DNA of 64,000 nt, taken from Sipunculus nudus. Taxonomy: Eukaryota > Annelida > Sipuncula > Golfingiida > Sipunculidae. Every line of letters starts with the position of its first letter. The stretch's first letter is position 1. The stretch covers positions 22,248,676 through 22,312,675 of the forward strand of contig CM049311.1 in NCBI GenBank assembly GCA_026874595.1, read 5' to 3'. A model generated the notes under the pieces. It did not search any database and had not been told where the DNA came from. It saw only the letters and a program-made list of their open reading frames with translations. A program made the translations under genes and the position numbers. Of this stretch, positions 10,310 through 23,258 are shown one piece after another.

Positions 10310-11790
10310 GGGCACCTAATGGGGAAATATTAAAATTATTAATTATTCAGCTTAAAAGGGCATAATCTCGCAAAATAAAACAAACTTGCCCCAGAAGAGC
10401 TCACCACCGATACGTCTGCCGAATTTGGACAGTAAAATCAGAATGGAAGCAGGTAAACCGTGGTCTAGAAAAAAAACCCAACTCCGTATTAATTTCATAG
10501 AGATGAGTTTCAAGGAACAGATAAGGGTCCACTCAAAAAATTTGAAACTGGTTTCGGTTTCGGCCACTTCCGGGAAACCAACACTTAATAATAGCAAAAC
10601 CGAAAATGGTCCGAAAGAGTCTACTCGATTTATACTGGCATGATGGCGGCAGTGGACCAAAGTAGTGTAATTTTGTTAATTATTTTGTTAACTGATACAG
10701 TTGATGCCTGTTAGAGTTAGATAAACAATAATTGAGGTATGAACATTCTTTCGGAAGTGCATTGAATTCAATATTCCCTACTTTAGCCCTGTATAGCTAA
10801 AGATGAGTTGCACATTTCCTGTATGTCCATGTAGATTGGCACGTGGATATATTATAGTCTACAGAAAACAGTCTATTTTCACCATAATTGCAATATACAT
10901 TGGCCAGTCACAATTTATTATGCTCTCAAATTGCTTAGGTATGGATCGCTAACTTTTGATAATATTTTCATCATTAATTAATTTAACTATTAAATTATTT
11001 ATGATGTTATCCTAATATTTTTTCTATTGAATCCAAAACCGTCCACTTATAAATAAAAGCCGAAACCATACAGAACCGGTTTTTCCCGGAACCGAAACCA
11101 GTTTTGAATTTTCGACTGGGCCCTAATTGTGTCGAATGGATAAATGAATGAATTTTTTATACAGGAAATGAGGCCATAGGCCAATAGTTCCATTTATGTT
11201 AATATTTTAGAATATACATAATAATACTAAGATTTTCAAAAATATGTGCATTTCACATTTGTTTATAATCTTGGGTAAAAAACCAGTACTCCTATTTATA
11301 TAAGCTATAATGTATACACACTTAACTCGAAATATATCAGGTTGATTTATTACTTGTGCAATTTTGAACAGAGAAGAAATTTGCAAAATATTTTTCTTAT
11401 ACATGGGTTTCTTAATAAAGATATCCTTGGACAAAAGCATATAAAAGCTGCAACACGGCGAACAATGGTTGAGTTTTCATTAGACATAAGTTTAACAAAT
11501 TTAATTTTTAAAATCTTAAAAAAGGTTATTCATTTAGCTCATATAATTGACAATTTAACAGTTAGTGATTTTCATCTTAAATATATATGCTTCTCCGTGT
11601 TTTAAACTGCATTTGCAATATTTAAGTAAAACACTGCGATATTGGCCCGATTTTTTTTAAACCCGCCGGAATACGCTGCATCCGTAATTCCGTGCCTTAT
11701 ACCGCATTTCGCGGGCCAGATAAACGCGGTTTATGATGAAATAAGTGGAGCGAAAAAATTCTGTTTCGGATACCGCTTACCATATATATA
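10310..11790. other. Non-coding stretch, nothing recognised
   Basis: It contains an inverted pair of short motifs around CCGGAACCGAAACC (about 11088) and its counterpart near 10550. No exon with acceptable splice sites and family similarity was found. Confidence 0.4.
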
Positions 11791-11799
11791 TATAAGCCT

Positions 11800-14700
11800 T
11801 GATAGCTTATAAGGGGGTAGGTGTATGTAAATGCTTATAGCTCGCTTAATATATGACATGATTTCAAATAAACTGCATTATGTTTGCAAATAGTGGGGAA
11901 AAGTCACTGCTAACATATGAATGTATTATGTATTATTGCTGATAAAACAGTTAATCGCTATACTTATAAAATATCCAAAATGAAAACTTAATTTAACAGC
12001 TTTTTCTTCCATTTTTCCCGAAAATTTGTTTATTTTCGAGATGATGTTGCATTTTTAAATTTCTAGTGCATTAATGCATTAGTTCCTGGCATTCCTACAA
12101 ATTCTTTAGATAAAAATATGAATATTTGACCATATACACCTGCAATGAATGACCCATTGTTAATTCTATTTTATACCATCCATCCCTTGTTAATATGACG
12201 GATTTGGTGTTCCGTGTTCCTCTCCAGATGCATTGATTTTCACTGTGATGCTTTTTTGATACTATAAATTGTTATTTGTCTGAACCTGAAAGTGTTTATT
12301 GTTTTTAAAAATAAAAAAGAAACCTTTCTTGGGCCATTTTTTACATATAATAATAATACAAAATTAGTCATATTTAGGCCATGATATAGGAAGGGTCATT
12401 GTACTCCCTTCTGGATTTTTTATGATTACGGAACTTTTTAGATCCCTAAATATGTCCAATTAATGAATTAAGATGTTTAAATTGATTATTTTAGGATACA
12501 CTACCCTTTTATGGAACTGAGAGAGAGAGACAACCGCGTCATTACGTACAACAACCGCGGACAGGTTGCCTTGTTACGGGGGATGGGGTATACAGATTCT
12601 TATAGCTCGCTTATTTGACATATTTGCTTAAAAAAAAAAAACAATATTATATATGCAAACAGTCACTGATAGATATAATCATATATATTTCTTACATGTT
12701 TTTGGTGATGAAGCAATAAGTTATGATATTAATAAAACATCCTGAAGAAGTTTCACAGATTTTATTCAAACTCTTTGCTGTTTGAAAGTTTCAATTGCCA
12801 TTAGAAAAATAAAACTCACTGAATATGTAAGCGTGTTTGCATTGTAAAGAATGTCCTGAACTATGGTAACAGTTTACTGATTAGCCAAAAATGGATTCCC
12901 GGCAGTGACCTTATATATTATTTTATTTAAGTAATGTTATCAGCTTTGAATATTATTTTGAATGAAAAATTAAAATGATACTTCAGGAAAGGGTCTTAAT
13001 ATATAGTATTGTGTACTCCCCATAAGCCATTGTGTGCATATTAGCGGATGTTTATGCAGGGACGGTAAAGAAACATTGGAATTTTTTTTATATCAACTAT
13101 CCGTTAAATAATATTAAACTACACCATAAACTAGGAAGCGGATTCTCAACAATGTCTCCTGACAGTCGAATGGAATGCTTTAAAAATGTGAGGCTTTAAC
13201 TTCCTGCTTGTATACATAGCCTTGAATGATGTCCACCTCTCCTGGAGAAATAAGGGGTCAATTTTTCATTAATTTGACGAAAAAAAATACATGCTCGTTG
13301 AAATTTTATAATTCCAGTAGTAAGGACTGAAATCTAAATGATTCTTCATAAAAACAAGTATTTTGAGGACTGGCACAGGAAGGCGGGCGTACAGGATTAA
13401 CTGAGCGAAATGAATTTGTGTCATGCTCACTCTGAATTGTACTTTTAAGGATATGGATATTTTACCAAATTTTTAGCAGGCATTTAAATCTCGCTACATG
13501 ATTCCAGTAACAACTCCGCCATTCATGTTGAATCGTTCTGAGGTTATAGGCCTTAAAGTCTGTCTTGAGTATAAACGCGAATGACTGATTTTTCTTAATC
13601 TATCTTCTAAAAGCAACACGATATCCATCTTCCGTTGTATAAATTCAGAAGTTAGAATTGATATTGCCAAATGCCTCATCATAAATAACAAATTATTAAA
13701 GACAAAAATGCAAGAGGATGAATCCTCCCGAATTTTAATGGGTTATATATATAAAAAACCCATTTCTTTTGAAAAGGTATCATAATAGATGAAATATATT
13801 GCCAATTTTATATGTCTACAACACCATATTACAGAAGCTGAGTTGTACCGAAATAAAATAAAATATATAGGACAAACTTATGTACTAAACTTGGATGCAG
13901 ACGTCAGAGATTTTTATTCATAAGTAATCTCAATGGTATTTGCGCCTTTATACTGTGTCCGGTGTAAGGGGACAGGCTTTGTCCATCTCTGTTTAGAACC
14001 ACAGCTTCTCTATGTTTACCTCGTCAATTTTCGTTATTTTTACAATCAGAAAACATATGTATGTTTTAAAATAGACTCTTCCCAATGAATAGCACATATA
14101 TGATACCCTCCCTTTATTGTATACTCTCACTGTGAAACCTCCGCTCCTCTGCTTTCTCGCTGCTGTTAATATATGTACTCCTGTACCACGTCCTCCCATT
14201 ACTTACGCATTAAAAAGAAATCATAAAAAGTGTTCACTCTGATCCATCAATATACATTTAGATTAGAATCTGTGATTTGTATACAATTTAAACTATCAAG
14301 TACGTTTCCTTGCAAGAAAATCTGAAAGCGACACGATAAGGCCTTTAAATACAACAAGGCCACTTATGACTCAGTTATAATATAATTGTAACAAAAATAT
14401 AAAAATCAAATAAAAATACATAAAAAATCAAGCAACACCAAAGAATGTTATTAAGCTGTACACACCGTAATTATTGATTTTGAATAATAATTGAAACTGT
14501 TGCACATGCTTTCCTGTTCTTTCTCCTTTGATATGACTTGAAATCTTGTGTTAATATTGTGGTACAAGGCGCTTCTTATACTGTACACGAGTCTAATGCA
14601 CTTAGCATCACAGTAAGTAAATTGTTAATATTTGGTCTTCCATCTTTGTGGACAAATTTATCACAATACTCAAGATGGATATGCATAACGGATTGATTTT

Positions 14701-15775
14701 CAATCTATTAGAAATTTCATATAATTTTTATTTGTTATTATTAATGTGTTCATATATTGTTCCAGAGAGGGCTCTTATTATTATTAAAGCCAATAAACAC
14801 ACTAAGGTTCACGAGAATAACTATTTACTGTATTAGGGAAGCATCACAGTGAATAAATTTATTACATCTCGACAGGAACATGGGACACCACATTCATCTT
14901 AATACAAAGGGTAAATAGAATGGACAATGGGTCATTCACTGCATGAGGATATGGCAAACTATTCATAATTTTATTAATAGAATGTGTACAAGCGACAAGA
15001 AGAAATGTTGTTATGCACTACAATTTTATGTCAACATCATCTCGAAAAAAACTTTTGTTGGGATAACCAAAAAAAAATAAAGAAATAGCTTTTAAATTCA
15101 ATATACTGCCACGATATTTTATTAATATCGTAATTATTTGTTCATAATAATATGTATATATATTTATAAAACACTGATCAAATTATTTTCATCAGTGAAT
15201 TTCTTAAGTATTTGCAGATACATTGCAGTTTATTTCAAGTGAATATGTCAAATATTAAATGAGCTGTAAGCATTTACATACCCCTACCCCTTTATCAATG
15301 CTACTTGTCCGCGTGTGCGTGCGTTATGACGCGGTTGTCTTTTAATGGTTTAAAAGGGTAGTGTATCCCAAGATAATCAGTATTAACATGGACGTATTTG
15401 GGCATCTTAAAATACCTATACCATAAAATCCTAGAGGTGGTGCACGGTGACCTTTCTTATATTATGGCTTAAATATATTTTTTTTTGTATAATTATTATA
15501 TGTGAAAATGGTCCAAGAAAGGGTTTCCATTATTTTTAAAACCAATAAACATCTTCGGGTTCTGACAAATAACAATTCATAGTATCAAGGAAGCATCACA
15601 GTAAAAATTAATACAACTGGCGAGGAACATGGGTAACCACATCCATCTTATAAACAAGGGATACCATAAAATAGAATTAACAAGGGGTCATTCATTGCAG
15701 GTGAAAATGGTTAAATATTCATTATTTAGCCACAGAATTTGTAGGAATGTCAGGAACTAAAACACACACTCCCTC
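11800..15775 (+). mobile_element. Foldback-like repeat element, copy X (inverted arms around a 2-kb core)
   Basis: The left arm 11800-12620 contains GTATGTAAATGCTTATAGC, CAATGAATGACCCATTGTTA and GATGCATTGATTTTCACTGT. The same segments occur in reverse complement at 14760-15290 and again, partly, at 15290-15770. The core between the arms is shared with 34.05-35.9 kb. Arms hold about 0.77-kb subunits head to tail (GTATGTAAATGCTTATAG near 11820, GTATACAGATTCTTATAG near 12588). There is no transposase, so it is a non-autonomous or decayed DNA element of unknown superfamily. Confidence 0.65.
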
Positions 15776-15779
15776 AGTC

Positions 15780-17706
15780 TAAGCCTCAGACTGGGGTTAT
15801 GGGGTTATTGATAACAATATCAGCTCATATGGCTGTGTCGCCTGTAAAATATTAACACAGGTCTTTAGTATGAAAACAATACAATTTTGTCCAACTGCTG
15901 ACAATTTATATCTTATCACTCACGTGACAAATTATCTACCGTCAATTAAATTAATTTACCGCCTGCCTTGGTCCTGTCTCTCACCGGTTTATATTTAAAC
16001 CCAGCCAGATAATTCTGGGGGTTATTTTATGCTAATACGAGAGAAAGGAGCAACCGCTACAATGAAGATAACAATCAGTTAAAATCACAACTTACAGTAG
16101 TTCGCCGTTTAATCCTAGGTTGCTCAACAGCAGTCAATAACGCCTCAATCAAACGTATCCAAATCATTCGCACCGAACGAACAGTGTTCGCCTTAATTTC
16201 TTTTTTTCAGCTCCAGCAACTCCTACCTTGTTTTCACGTCTCCCGTTAAACGGGTACGTGCTCCCAGCAAAATAAACTGGTACCTACGCTTAAACTTACT
16301 AATTACCCCAAACTCGTTACAGCTACAATATTCTCAGAAAAATAATCTATCAATCTAAGATACCCAAGTTTGGCGATGCAATTGAAAACATATAATAAAA
16401 CTTGCCAGACAACCAGACCATACTAGATCATGACATAATGTATGCTCAGGGCTCTCCAAGGCAATTTCTTTTGAGGCGGTCAAAAAAGTTTACCGGGTCC
16501 CTCCCCCTTTATTTTTATTGAAACGCATGCAGATTTACAAATTTAATCAAGTCTGTAATCGTTTAGTCCCGAAGCTGTCAGTTCAGTTGAAGTGGTACTA
16601 AAGAATGAACTGTAAGGGAAGGATGCACTGAAACGCTTTATTGTTTTCTGCATCCTCATGCATGCACCTCACATATTCGGCAAGTTACATTGAAAAAAAG
16701 TCATGTGGAGGTCTTATGAAAACATGAGATGGCACGACATATTTCGTGTATGAAAAAAATGAGGTCTATTTTTACTAATAATATAATTTTATACGTCAGT
16801 CACATTATTTACATTCATGAGACAAATAAGGCCTGATTAACTTGTTTATAGAAAAAAAACTGTTAAAATTGATAATTCAAAACAAATTAAAAAGGCACCA
16901 CGTAAATGGAAAAAATCAAGTCAAGCAATGTAAAAGAAGTCCCCCAAACGCTGTGCTAACAGCAACAACGGTGTTAATGATAACGACAAAACTGAGTTAA
17001 ACTTGAAAGAACAAAACAAAATCAAGCACATGAACATAACAAGCAGTCAAATACTTTAATGGCTCACCATGTGCCGCCGCATCAAAGGCCAGTGCAGATG
17101 CGTCAAATTATCAAATCACGGTATAGCAGCAATAGGTCGCCATTCAATAAATATATTGTCATATGACAGGTATTAGATCGGCAGTGGAAGCAAATCAATA
17201 ATTAATGTAATTCTGTGAAAATTTTGTTTTTTTCTTTATATACAATATTTCACTGTTTACATATATCGGGATGCATCATGTTCCATCAAACGGATCGAAA
17301 CGCCCTTTGTTAACTTTTTATAAAGACATTTATAATGTATTTATGGTCTATATTTGCTTGTCTGAAAATAAAATTTGACATTTGCCCATTTAAAAGCACC
17401 CATACCTGGCCTGACACAATAATAAGAGGCTATATGCGTTCATGAGCAGTTGGTTGTCCACATTACATTTGGCATGAGTATATGGACAAGGTATTTATTA
17501 ACTAAATGAAAAAAAACCCAGATAAATGAACATTAAAAAGGGTCCTCTTCAAAGAAATGTTTTATATTCAGGTAACATCAATAAAAAAATGTGGTACCTT
17601 GAATAATTTTATTCACAAATACACTGAATTACTAAAATCAACTAACCTACAACATAAATGTGGTATGAATGTTTAGGTTTATACTTTTAAGAAAGATCAA
17701 TAGAAT
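15780..17706. other. Non-coding stretch, no gene seen
   Basis: AT-rich sequence with no supported exon. It ends at the 4-bp target duplication of the solo LTR that follows. Confidence 0.4.
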
Positions 17707-17710
17707 ATAT

Positions 17711-18508
17711 TGTTACAGGTGCTCTTTCTATTGTGTGACACGGGCGTAACTCGTGTTGTGGCGCTCCTGCATGGCCGCTTGTTGCATTCTCGGTTTAATC
17801 CGTACTGGTTGAACTCTTGTTGTCATGCTAGTTTGGGGCGAGCTCACGTGTACACCAAGGTGTGTAGAGACACAGCGATGTTTTTCTAGATGATTCCTGT
17901 AACGCGTGTTTACTATGTTGTGTAAGATCTTTTAGACTGTTCGAGAAGTGGAAAATTCTCGGCTTGGGATGAAGAGTTTATAAAGGGGCTGTGTTTTAGA
18001 GCCGGGAGAGCAGCAGAGAAGATTTCCAGCGGACGCGAAAGCGTGTGTCAGTTTCTGGGACCTTATCCGACGAGTGCGGCAATTATAGATTTTGGTCAGA
18101 CTTTATCCTGGATTTTGTGCATTTGGACTTTAGTTTACTTTCTGGATTGTTACAAGAGCTTTACACTGGACTGTCATTCTCCGAGAGTATACATTTAAAG
18201 AACTTATCGTTGTGACGGTGGTGGTATCCAGGTACTGTGCACTTTGTGTTTTTTACTGTGTGATTGTATTGATTTGTAGTTATACCGCCGTTTTACTGTA
18301 TAATTGCATTGATTTAGTGTATTATAATGTTAGGGTTGATTCAAGAATAAATTATGGTTATTTGTTAACATAAAAAACCCACTGACTTCTTTATTCATTC
18401 TTCTTAACATTTTACGCTGCCTATTGTTACACAATCTGATTTTTTATCCCCATTACAAAATTTGTGCTTATCACGCATACGTGATCTGTTTAATTGGTTT
18501 TCGTAACA
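17711..18508 (+). mobile_element. Solo LTR (family of the Gmr1-like element), 798 bp
   Basis: It begins TGTTACAGGTGC and ends TTTTCGTAACA, with direct 4-bp ATAT copies outside both ends (17707-17710 and 18509-18512). A TATA-like TTTATAAA sits at 17978 and an AATAAA at 18346. It is related to four other LTR copies in this window. No internal coding region adjoins it on the same strand, so it is best read as a solo LTR left by recombination. Confidence 0.8.
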
Positions 18509-18512
18509 ATAT

Positions 18513-19059
18513 TTAATGAAAAAATGGAATAGACTTCCAAACCAAGATGGCACGCCTACAACGGCCCTCCGGGCGTTTTAGGATGAAAGCAAATAAATAT
18601 TAGTGATGGTTATTTTCTACATGTGCGTCGTACTAAATATCAGCCTGTTACAGCAAATACTATACGTATATATTATATACACCAATAACCAACGTTTCCC
18701 CATACTCCGGACTTGTTCACGCATTTTAATTGGCCTAAAGAAATTCTGGAACACCCTAGCCCTTTTGAACCCCGTTCCTCCGAATAAAAACCTATATGAA
18801 CTGACGAATACAATTTAAGACAAATTAGACTCCATCGTCAAGCATGTTCTTTTGTCCTTGGAAACATCTGGCCGGGCCTGAGCCTATTAGTTAATGTCAA
18901 ACAGCCATTTCCGGTTGAGCCCTTCTGGTGGAAAGCTTTATTTATGTAAGTTAAAAAAAAGAGAAATCCTCATTTTCAAGTTAGTTCTGGTATCTATATA
19001 TACGAAACTCCTAACAGGTACGGGTTCCTTTAGCTCCTCCAAATCACTCCACATTGTTA
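18513..19059. other. Short spacer between solo LTR and retrotransposon remnant
   Basis: No LTR matching the neighbouring minus-strand element is found here, so that element lacks its 3' end. Confidence 0.4.
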
Positions 19060-19437
19060 CAATACAGCACCAGCAGCAGTATCACTAGCATCTACAGCTA
19101 ACTTAAAAGGTAAGAAAAGTCTGAATCTGCTAAAACTGGTGAACTTTGAAGAATTGCTTTCAAATTCTGAAATGCATTTTCACACTGAACATTCCATACA
19201 AACTTTTGTTTCTTCTTTAACAAATTAGTCAAAGATTCAGCTACAGCAGAAAAATTTGGACAAAACTTCCTGTAGTATCCAACCAATACCAAGAAAACAT
19301 ATTATTTGCTTTTTGTTTTCTGGTCTAGAAAATGCAGAAATAGCACTTATTTTAGCATCAACAGGTTCTACTTTACCTTGCCCTACAATATAACCCAAAA
19401 ATGCTACTTGTGCATGACAAAACTCATGATTTAACAT
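19060..19437 (-). pseudogene. RT thumb and start of RNase H, truncated
   Basis: FLGYIVGQGKVEP, GYYRKFCPNFSAVAESLTNL, then VDASDTAAGAVL with a stop directly after. These are the connection and the start of RNase H; homology ends near 19060. Confidence 0.75.
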
Positions 19438-19439
19438 GA

Positions 19440-20200
19440 TTTAAGTAAGTTGACGGTCAGACGTGCTATGCTTAGTCTTTCGGAGAGGTCGAGAAGAATT
19501 TGCAGATGTTTCTCCCAGGTGTCGCTGTACACGGTGAGGTCATCATATATGCGTCGCAGCCCTGAATGTCCTTGACAACCATATGGATGAGGCGCTGGAA
19601 TGTAGCTGGCGAGTTCTTTATGCCAAACGGCATAACTTTATACTGGTACAGTTCTTGCGGCGTCACAAATGCGGACTCTTCTTTCGCTCACTGTGTCAGC
19701 GGAACTTGCCAGAATCCTTTTAGAAAGTCAAACTTGGAGACATATCTGGAGCTACCGACTCTATCAATACAATCATCGATCCTCGGAATCGGAAACGTGT
19801 CAGTCTTAAAGACAGAGTTCAGTTTTAGATAATCTGTGCTTACACGGTAACTTCCATCAGGTTTTGGCTCAAGAATACATGGTGAACTCCAGTTACTGTT
19901 ACTAAGTTCAATAAAATCATTGTCCAGCAAATATTGAACCTCATCGTGTAGATATTTTTGCCTTTCTGGATACAGTCTATAAGGATGCTGCTTGACTGCG
20001 CTTGCCTCGCCAACGTCCACGTCATGGCACAATATATAGGTTCGCGTTGGAATGTCACTAATCAAATGTTCATAATTCTGTAGCAGATTCTTTAGGTCTT
20101 GTTGTTGTTGTGCAGTAATGTGTGACAGTTTGGCACTCAGGTTGTTAAGCACCTCTGGGTTTTTATTGGTACTGTTCCACACTGAATGTCTACATGACAC
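19440..20200 (-). pseudogene. Reverse transcriptase remnant (Ty3/gypsy type)
   Basis: Motifs in order are YRLYPERQKYLHDEVQYLL, FIELSNSNWSSPCI, KPDGSYRVSTDYLKLN, PIPRIDDCID, KFDFLKGFWQVPLT, then MPFGIKNSPATFQRL. The fourth matches the usual FDxxxGFxQ box. A frameshift falls at the YxDD active-site box (about 19545). Confidence 0.85.
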
Positions 20201-20330
20201 TTACACTCAGTATCTACTTTAACTTGGTCAGAGTCAGTTTTTACACAATAAACAGCAGTAACATTATGTACAACATCTGATGTGCTATTTTGTCATAATA
20301 TGGTTTAAACATGTTAACATGGCGCAGTTG

Positions 20331-21560
20331 TTATTTCTTACGCCTATCTGGTGTTGACAGTACGTAATTTAAATCACTGACTTTCTTGTTAACAATGTAA
20401 GGACCAAAATACCTAGCTTGCAGAGGTCTGCCAGGGACAGGTAGTAAGGCAAGGACCTTTTCACCAGGCTCAAGCGTCCTAATAACACTGTGCTTGTCAT
20501 ACTTTGTTTTCATTTTACTTTAGATTAGACTTTGTAATCTCATAAACATTGTGTAGTTTAGTGCAAAAGTCTGAGACATACTGCAATAAACTAAGTGAAT
20601 CAGGATTTTCACACAAGAGATTTTCTTTAAGTAGTTTTAATGGACCTCGAACTGAGTGTCCGAGAACTAGTTCAAAGGGACTGAAATCCAAGGACTCTTG
20701 AAAGGATTCTCTGACAGCAAACAGCAATAGGTGGATTCCTTCATCCCAGTCTTTCTGTGTGTCATAGCAGTAGTCCTAATCACGTTTTTAATGTCTGATG
20801 AAAACGTTCGAGGGCGCCCTGACTCTCAGGATGGAATGGCGAAGAGCTGTACTTTTTGAACCTAGCTCAAGCGTAACTTGATGGAATAAGCCAGACATAA
20901 AATTAGACCCTTGGTCAAGCTGGACTGATTTTGGTAATGATCAGAGCCTTGACAAGACTTTTGGCATTAATTTTGCGTAATGGTATTGCCTCAGGGAACC
21001 TGGTAGAAGCACACATAATTGTCAGCAAGTATTCATGTCCAGATTTTGTTTTGGGAAGTGCTCCAACACAGTCAACAATAATCCTACTAAATGGTTCCTC
21101 GCAAGCAGGAATAGGCCTATGTGTGGATTTAGTAGGATTCTGATTGGGATTGCCTATCATCTGTCATGTATGGCATGATTTACAATAGTGTACAACATCA
21201 TTCCTGAGGTTAGGCCAATAGAAGTGTGTACTTACTTTCTGATAAGTTTTATTTATACCTAAATAGCCAGAAAAAGGAGCCTCATGTACCATAATAAGAA
21301 TTTCATTGCTTTAAATTTTGGGCACTACTATTTGATGTTTGATTGCCCACTCATCATCAGCGCATACATCAGGTGGTCGCGATTTACGCATAAGCACTCC
21401 ATTTTTAACATAGGAACAAACTGGGTTCTGAGACAGTTCATCTGTAGAAACTGGCCTGGGAAACAACCATGAAATATCAGGGTCCTTATGCTGTTCCGCG
21501 ATAAGTTCTGACCTTGAAAATGCTGCATCCTGTAAGGGCAAGTCGTTAGACGAGTCACTA
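20331..21560 (-). pseudogene. Integrase remnant: zinc domain, core and GPY module
   Basis: The N-terminal zinc domain spans about 21560-21170 (VSTHFYWPNL, VHYCKSCHT) with in-frame stops. The core begins near 21100 (RIIVDCVGALPKTKSGHEYL; the first catalytic Asp is visible) and frame breaks follow. A conserved post-core segment reads FAVRESFQESLDFSPFELVL at about 20720-20660. The C-terminal GPY/F-type module reads QARYFGPYIVNKK at about 20430-20380. Confidence 0.78.
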
Positions 21561-21689
21561 GTGACTCCCAGAGTGTTATTATCTGCACCATTATCCTCAT
21601 GTGTGTTAGTCTTGGCCATAGATCTAGTTACAGCACATGAAGGATACAAACCAAGAATTTCCTGACTTTCACGATCAGATTCAAACAAC

Positions 21690-22377
21690 TGCTCTTTTGT
21701 CCTAGCAAATTCTACATAGGTCTGTTTTTCCCAATTTCTGAATTTCTGGCGGTAAGCCTCCGGAACTAATTCATAACCTTTTAGGATTAACCGTTTAACC
21801 TGGTCATAGTCAGCAGCGGTTTCTACTGAAAGCTCTGTATAAATTTCTCTGGCCTTGCCAGTCAATACTCTTTGTAATAGCATAGTCCAATTTTCCTAAG
21901 GCCATTTTAAATTTTCAGCTACCTTCTCAAAATGTAAAAAATATTTATCAACCTCTTTTTCTTGAAAAGGTGAGACAAGGTGTTTAGTAACATCAAAACT
22001 GTAAGTTGGGACAGCACGTAGACCATGTTCTAGTTTAAGTCTTTCTAACTCCAGTCGTTTTAATTCAATTTCTTTTTCTATTTTCTAGTCTTTCTCTTTC
22101 TAACCTTTAATGCTAGCTCATGTTGCATTTCTAACATTTTTAATTCTAACTGCATGGCAAGGCTGTCATTTTTTATGTTTCCACTTCACTCTCTTCAATT
22201 AAACCTTTGCTGACTAGATCTTGCATGATTTTAGCCATGATATCCGGCTTTCTCAAAGCATATTTTCACATTTAGCCCTAAGTGTTGTCTCTAACGCAAC
22301 AAGTAATCTTTCGTCAACCGTTCAGGTTGATCAGGGTCGGGATCTTAAACAAATGTCTCAGGTTTGAAATCTGCCAT
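21690..22377 (-). pseudogene. gag remnant with SCAN-like capsid segment
   Basis: It begins at an ATG at 22377 (MADFKPETF) and is broken by stops and frame changes. The clearest stretch is within 21883-21690: LTGKAREIYTEL, LKGYELVPEAYRQKFRNWEK and YVEFARTKEQLF. This matches the C-terminal capsid region of Gmr1-like gag, the proposed ancestor of SCAN. Zinc knuckles and protease are not found; sequence passes straight into a pre-integrase linker (CAVTRSMAK near 21640). Confidence 0.75.
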
Positions 22378-22414
22378 GTAAAGATGTTAAAACAATAACA
22401 AAAAAGTACAGTAC

Positions 22415-23017
22415 CAGAGTGTCCGGATCCTAGGCTTTCTGGATATCAACACTGTCACAGCTCAACAAGTCCTTTAAAATAAATATTCTAGATGATCAGT
22501 TCATGCAAATCCTCTCAGAGAATAGTCCAAACTTAATCCCGAAATCAATCTGTTGTAATCCAAAAGTGAAGTTCTGGTAATAATTCCAAAGGCAAACTGA
22601 AGACTGTATAATATCTATAAGTTCTGTAGTTATCGGAAAGGTCCCAAAACTGACTCACACTCTTCCGTGTCCGCATGAATTTCTCTCTGTCTCTCTCTCT
22701 TGCCGGCTCTAAACACAGTCCCTATTTATAACTTTTTCATCCTTAGCCTAGAAACTTCTATTTCCCGAACATCCCAAAAAAACACAACAAGACACAGACG
22801 CTCATAGGGCACAAATAGCCCAGAAAATTCCAGATTAGCACGACAGCGATTGCTGTGTTTACACGCCAGGGTTCAACCATACAGATTACACCGAGCGCTG
22901 TCTCTACACGCCATAGCAAAGCCCTATGCCTGTGCTATACGAATCAGAATGTCAACGCTAAACCCTTCGCAGAACAAATCAGATATACGCAACACTATAA
23001 AACAGATATATGTAACA
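22415..23017 (-). repeat. 5' LTR of the Gmr1-like element, 3' part missing
   Basis: On the minus strand it starts TGTTACA at 23017. It shares with the other LTRs the segments around ACACGCCAGGG, GAGTCAGTTTTGGGACC and GTTGATATCCAG. Matching stops near 22415, only about 40 bases before the gag ATG, so the LTR end and primer-binding site have been deleted. Confidence 0.65.
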
Positions 23018-23210
23018 ATATAAGAAACTGCAAATAAATAGTATATATGCTTCGTGAAAGTAAGAATTTAGAGTTAATTTCAAATAAAGTTAAGACTAAA
23101 TGAGACTTTGTAATACATATTATAATAAACATTCTGTCAGACATTTATATTACTTCGTAGTTTAATGCAACATGATGCATTCATCAGGTAAAACTCTCCG
23201 ATTGAAATAG

Positions 23211-23258
<48 letters not shown>

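Larger units (their letters stand above)
19060..23017 (-). mobile_element. Decayed Gmr1-like Ty3/gypsy retrotransposon, integrase before RT
   Basis: Read on the minus strand the order is a partial LTR (about 23017-22415), gag (22377-21690), integrase (about 21560-20331), reverse transcriptase (20200-19440) and the start of RNase H (19437-19060, truncated). RT sequence is Ty3/gypsy-type, yet integrase lies upstream as in Ty1/copia. Established knowledge: that order defines the Gmr1 group, whose gag is related to the vertebrate SCAN domain. Stops and frameshifts interrupt every region, part of gag through protease is deleted, and the 3' LTR is missing, so it is inactive. Confidence 0.82.

Noticed and set aside
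19060-22377. Possible domesticated gag-pol gene
   Set aside because: Stops and frameshifts affect gag, integrase and RT, and a 3' LTR is missing; it is a decayed copy.
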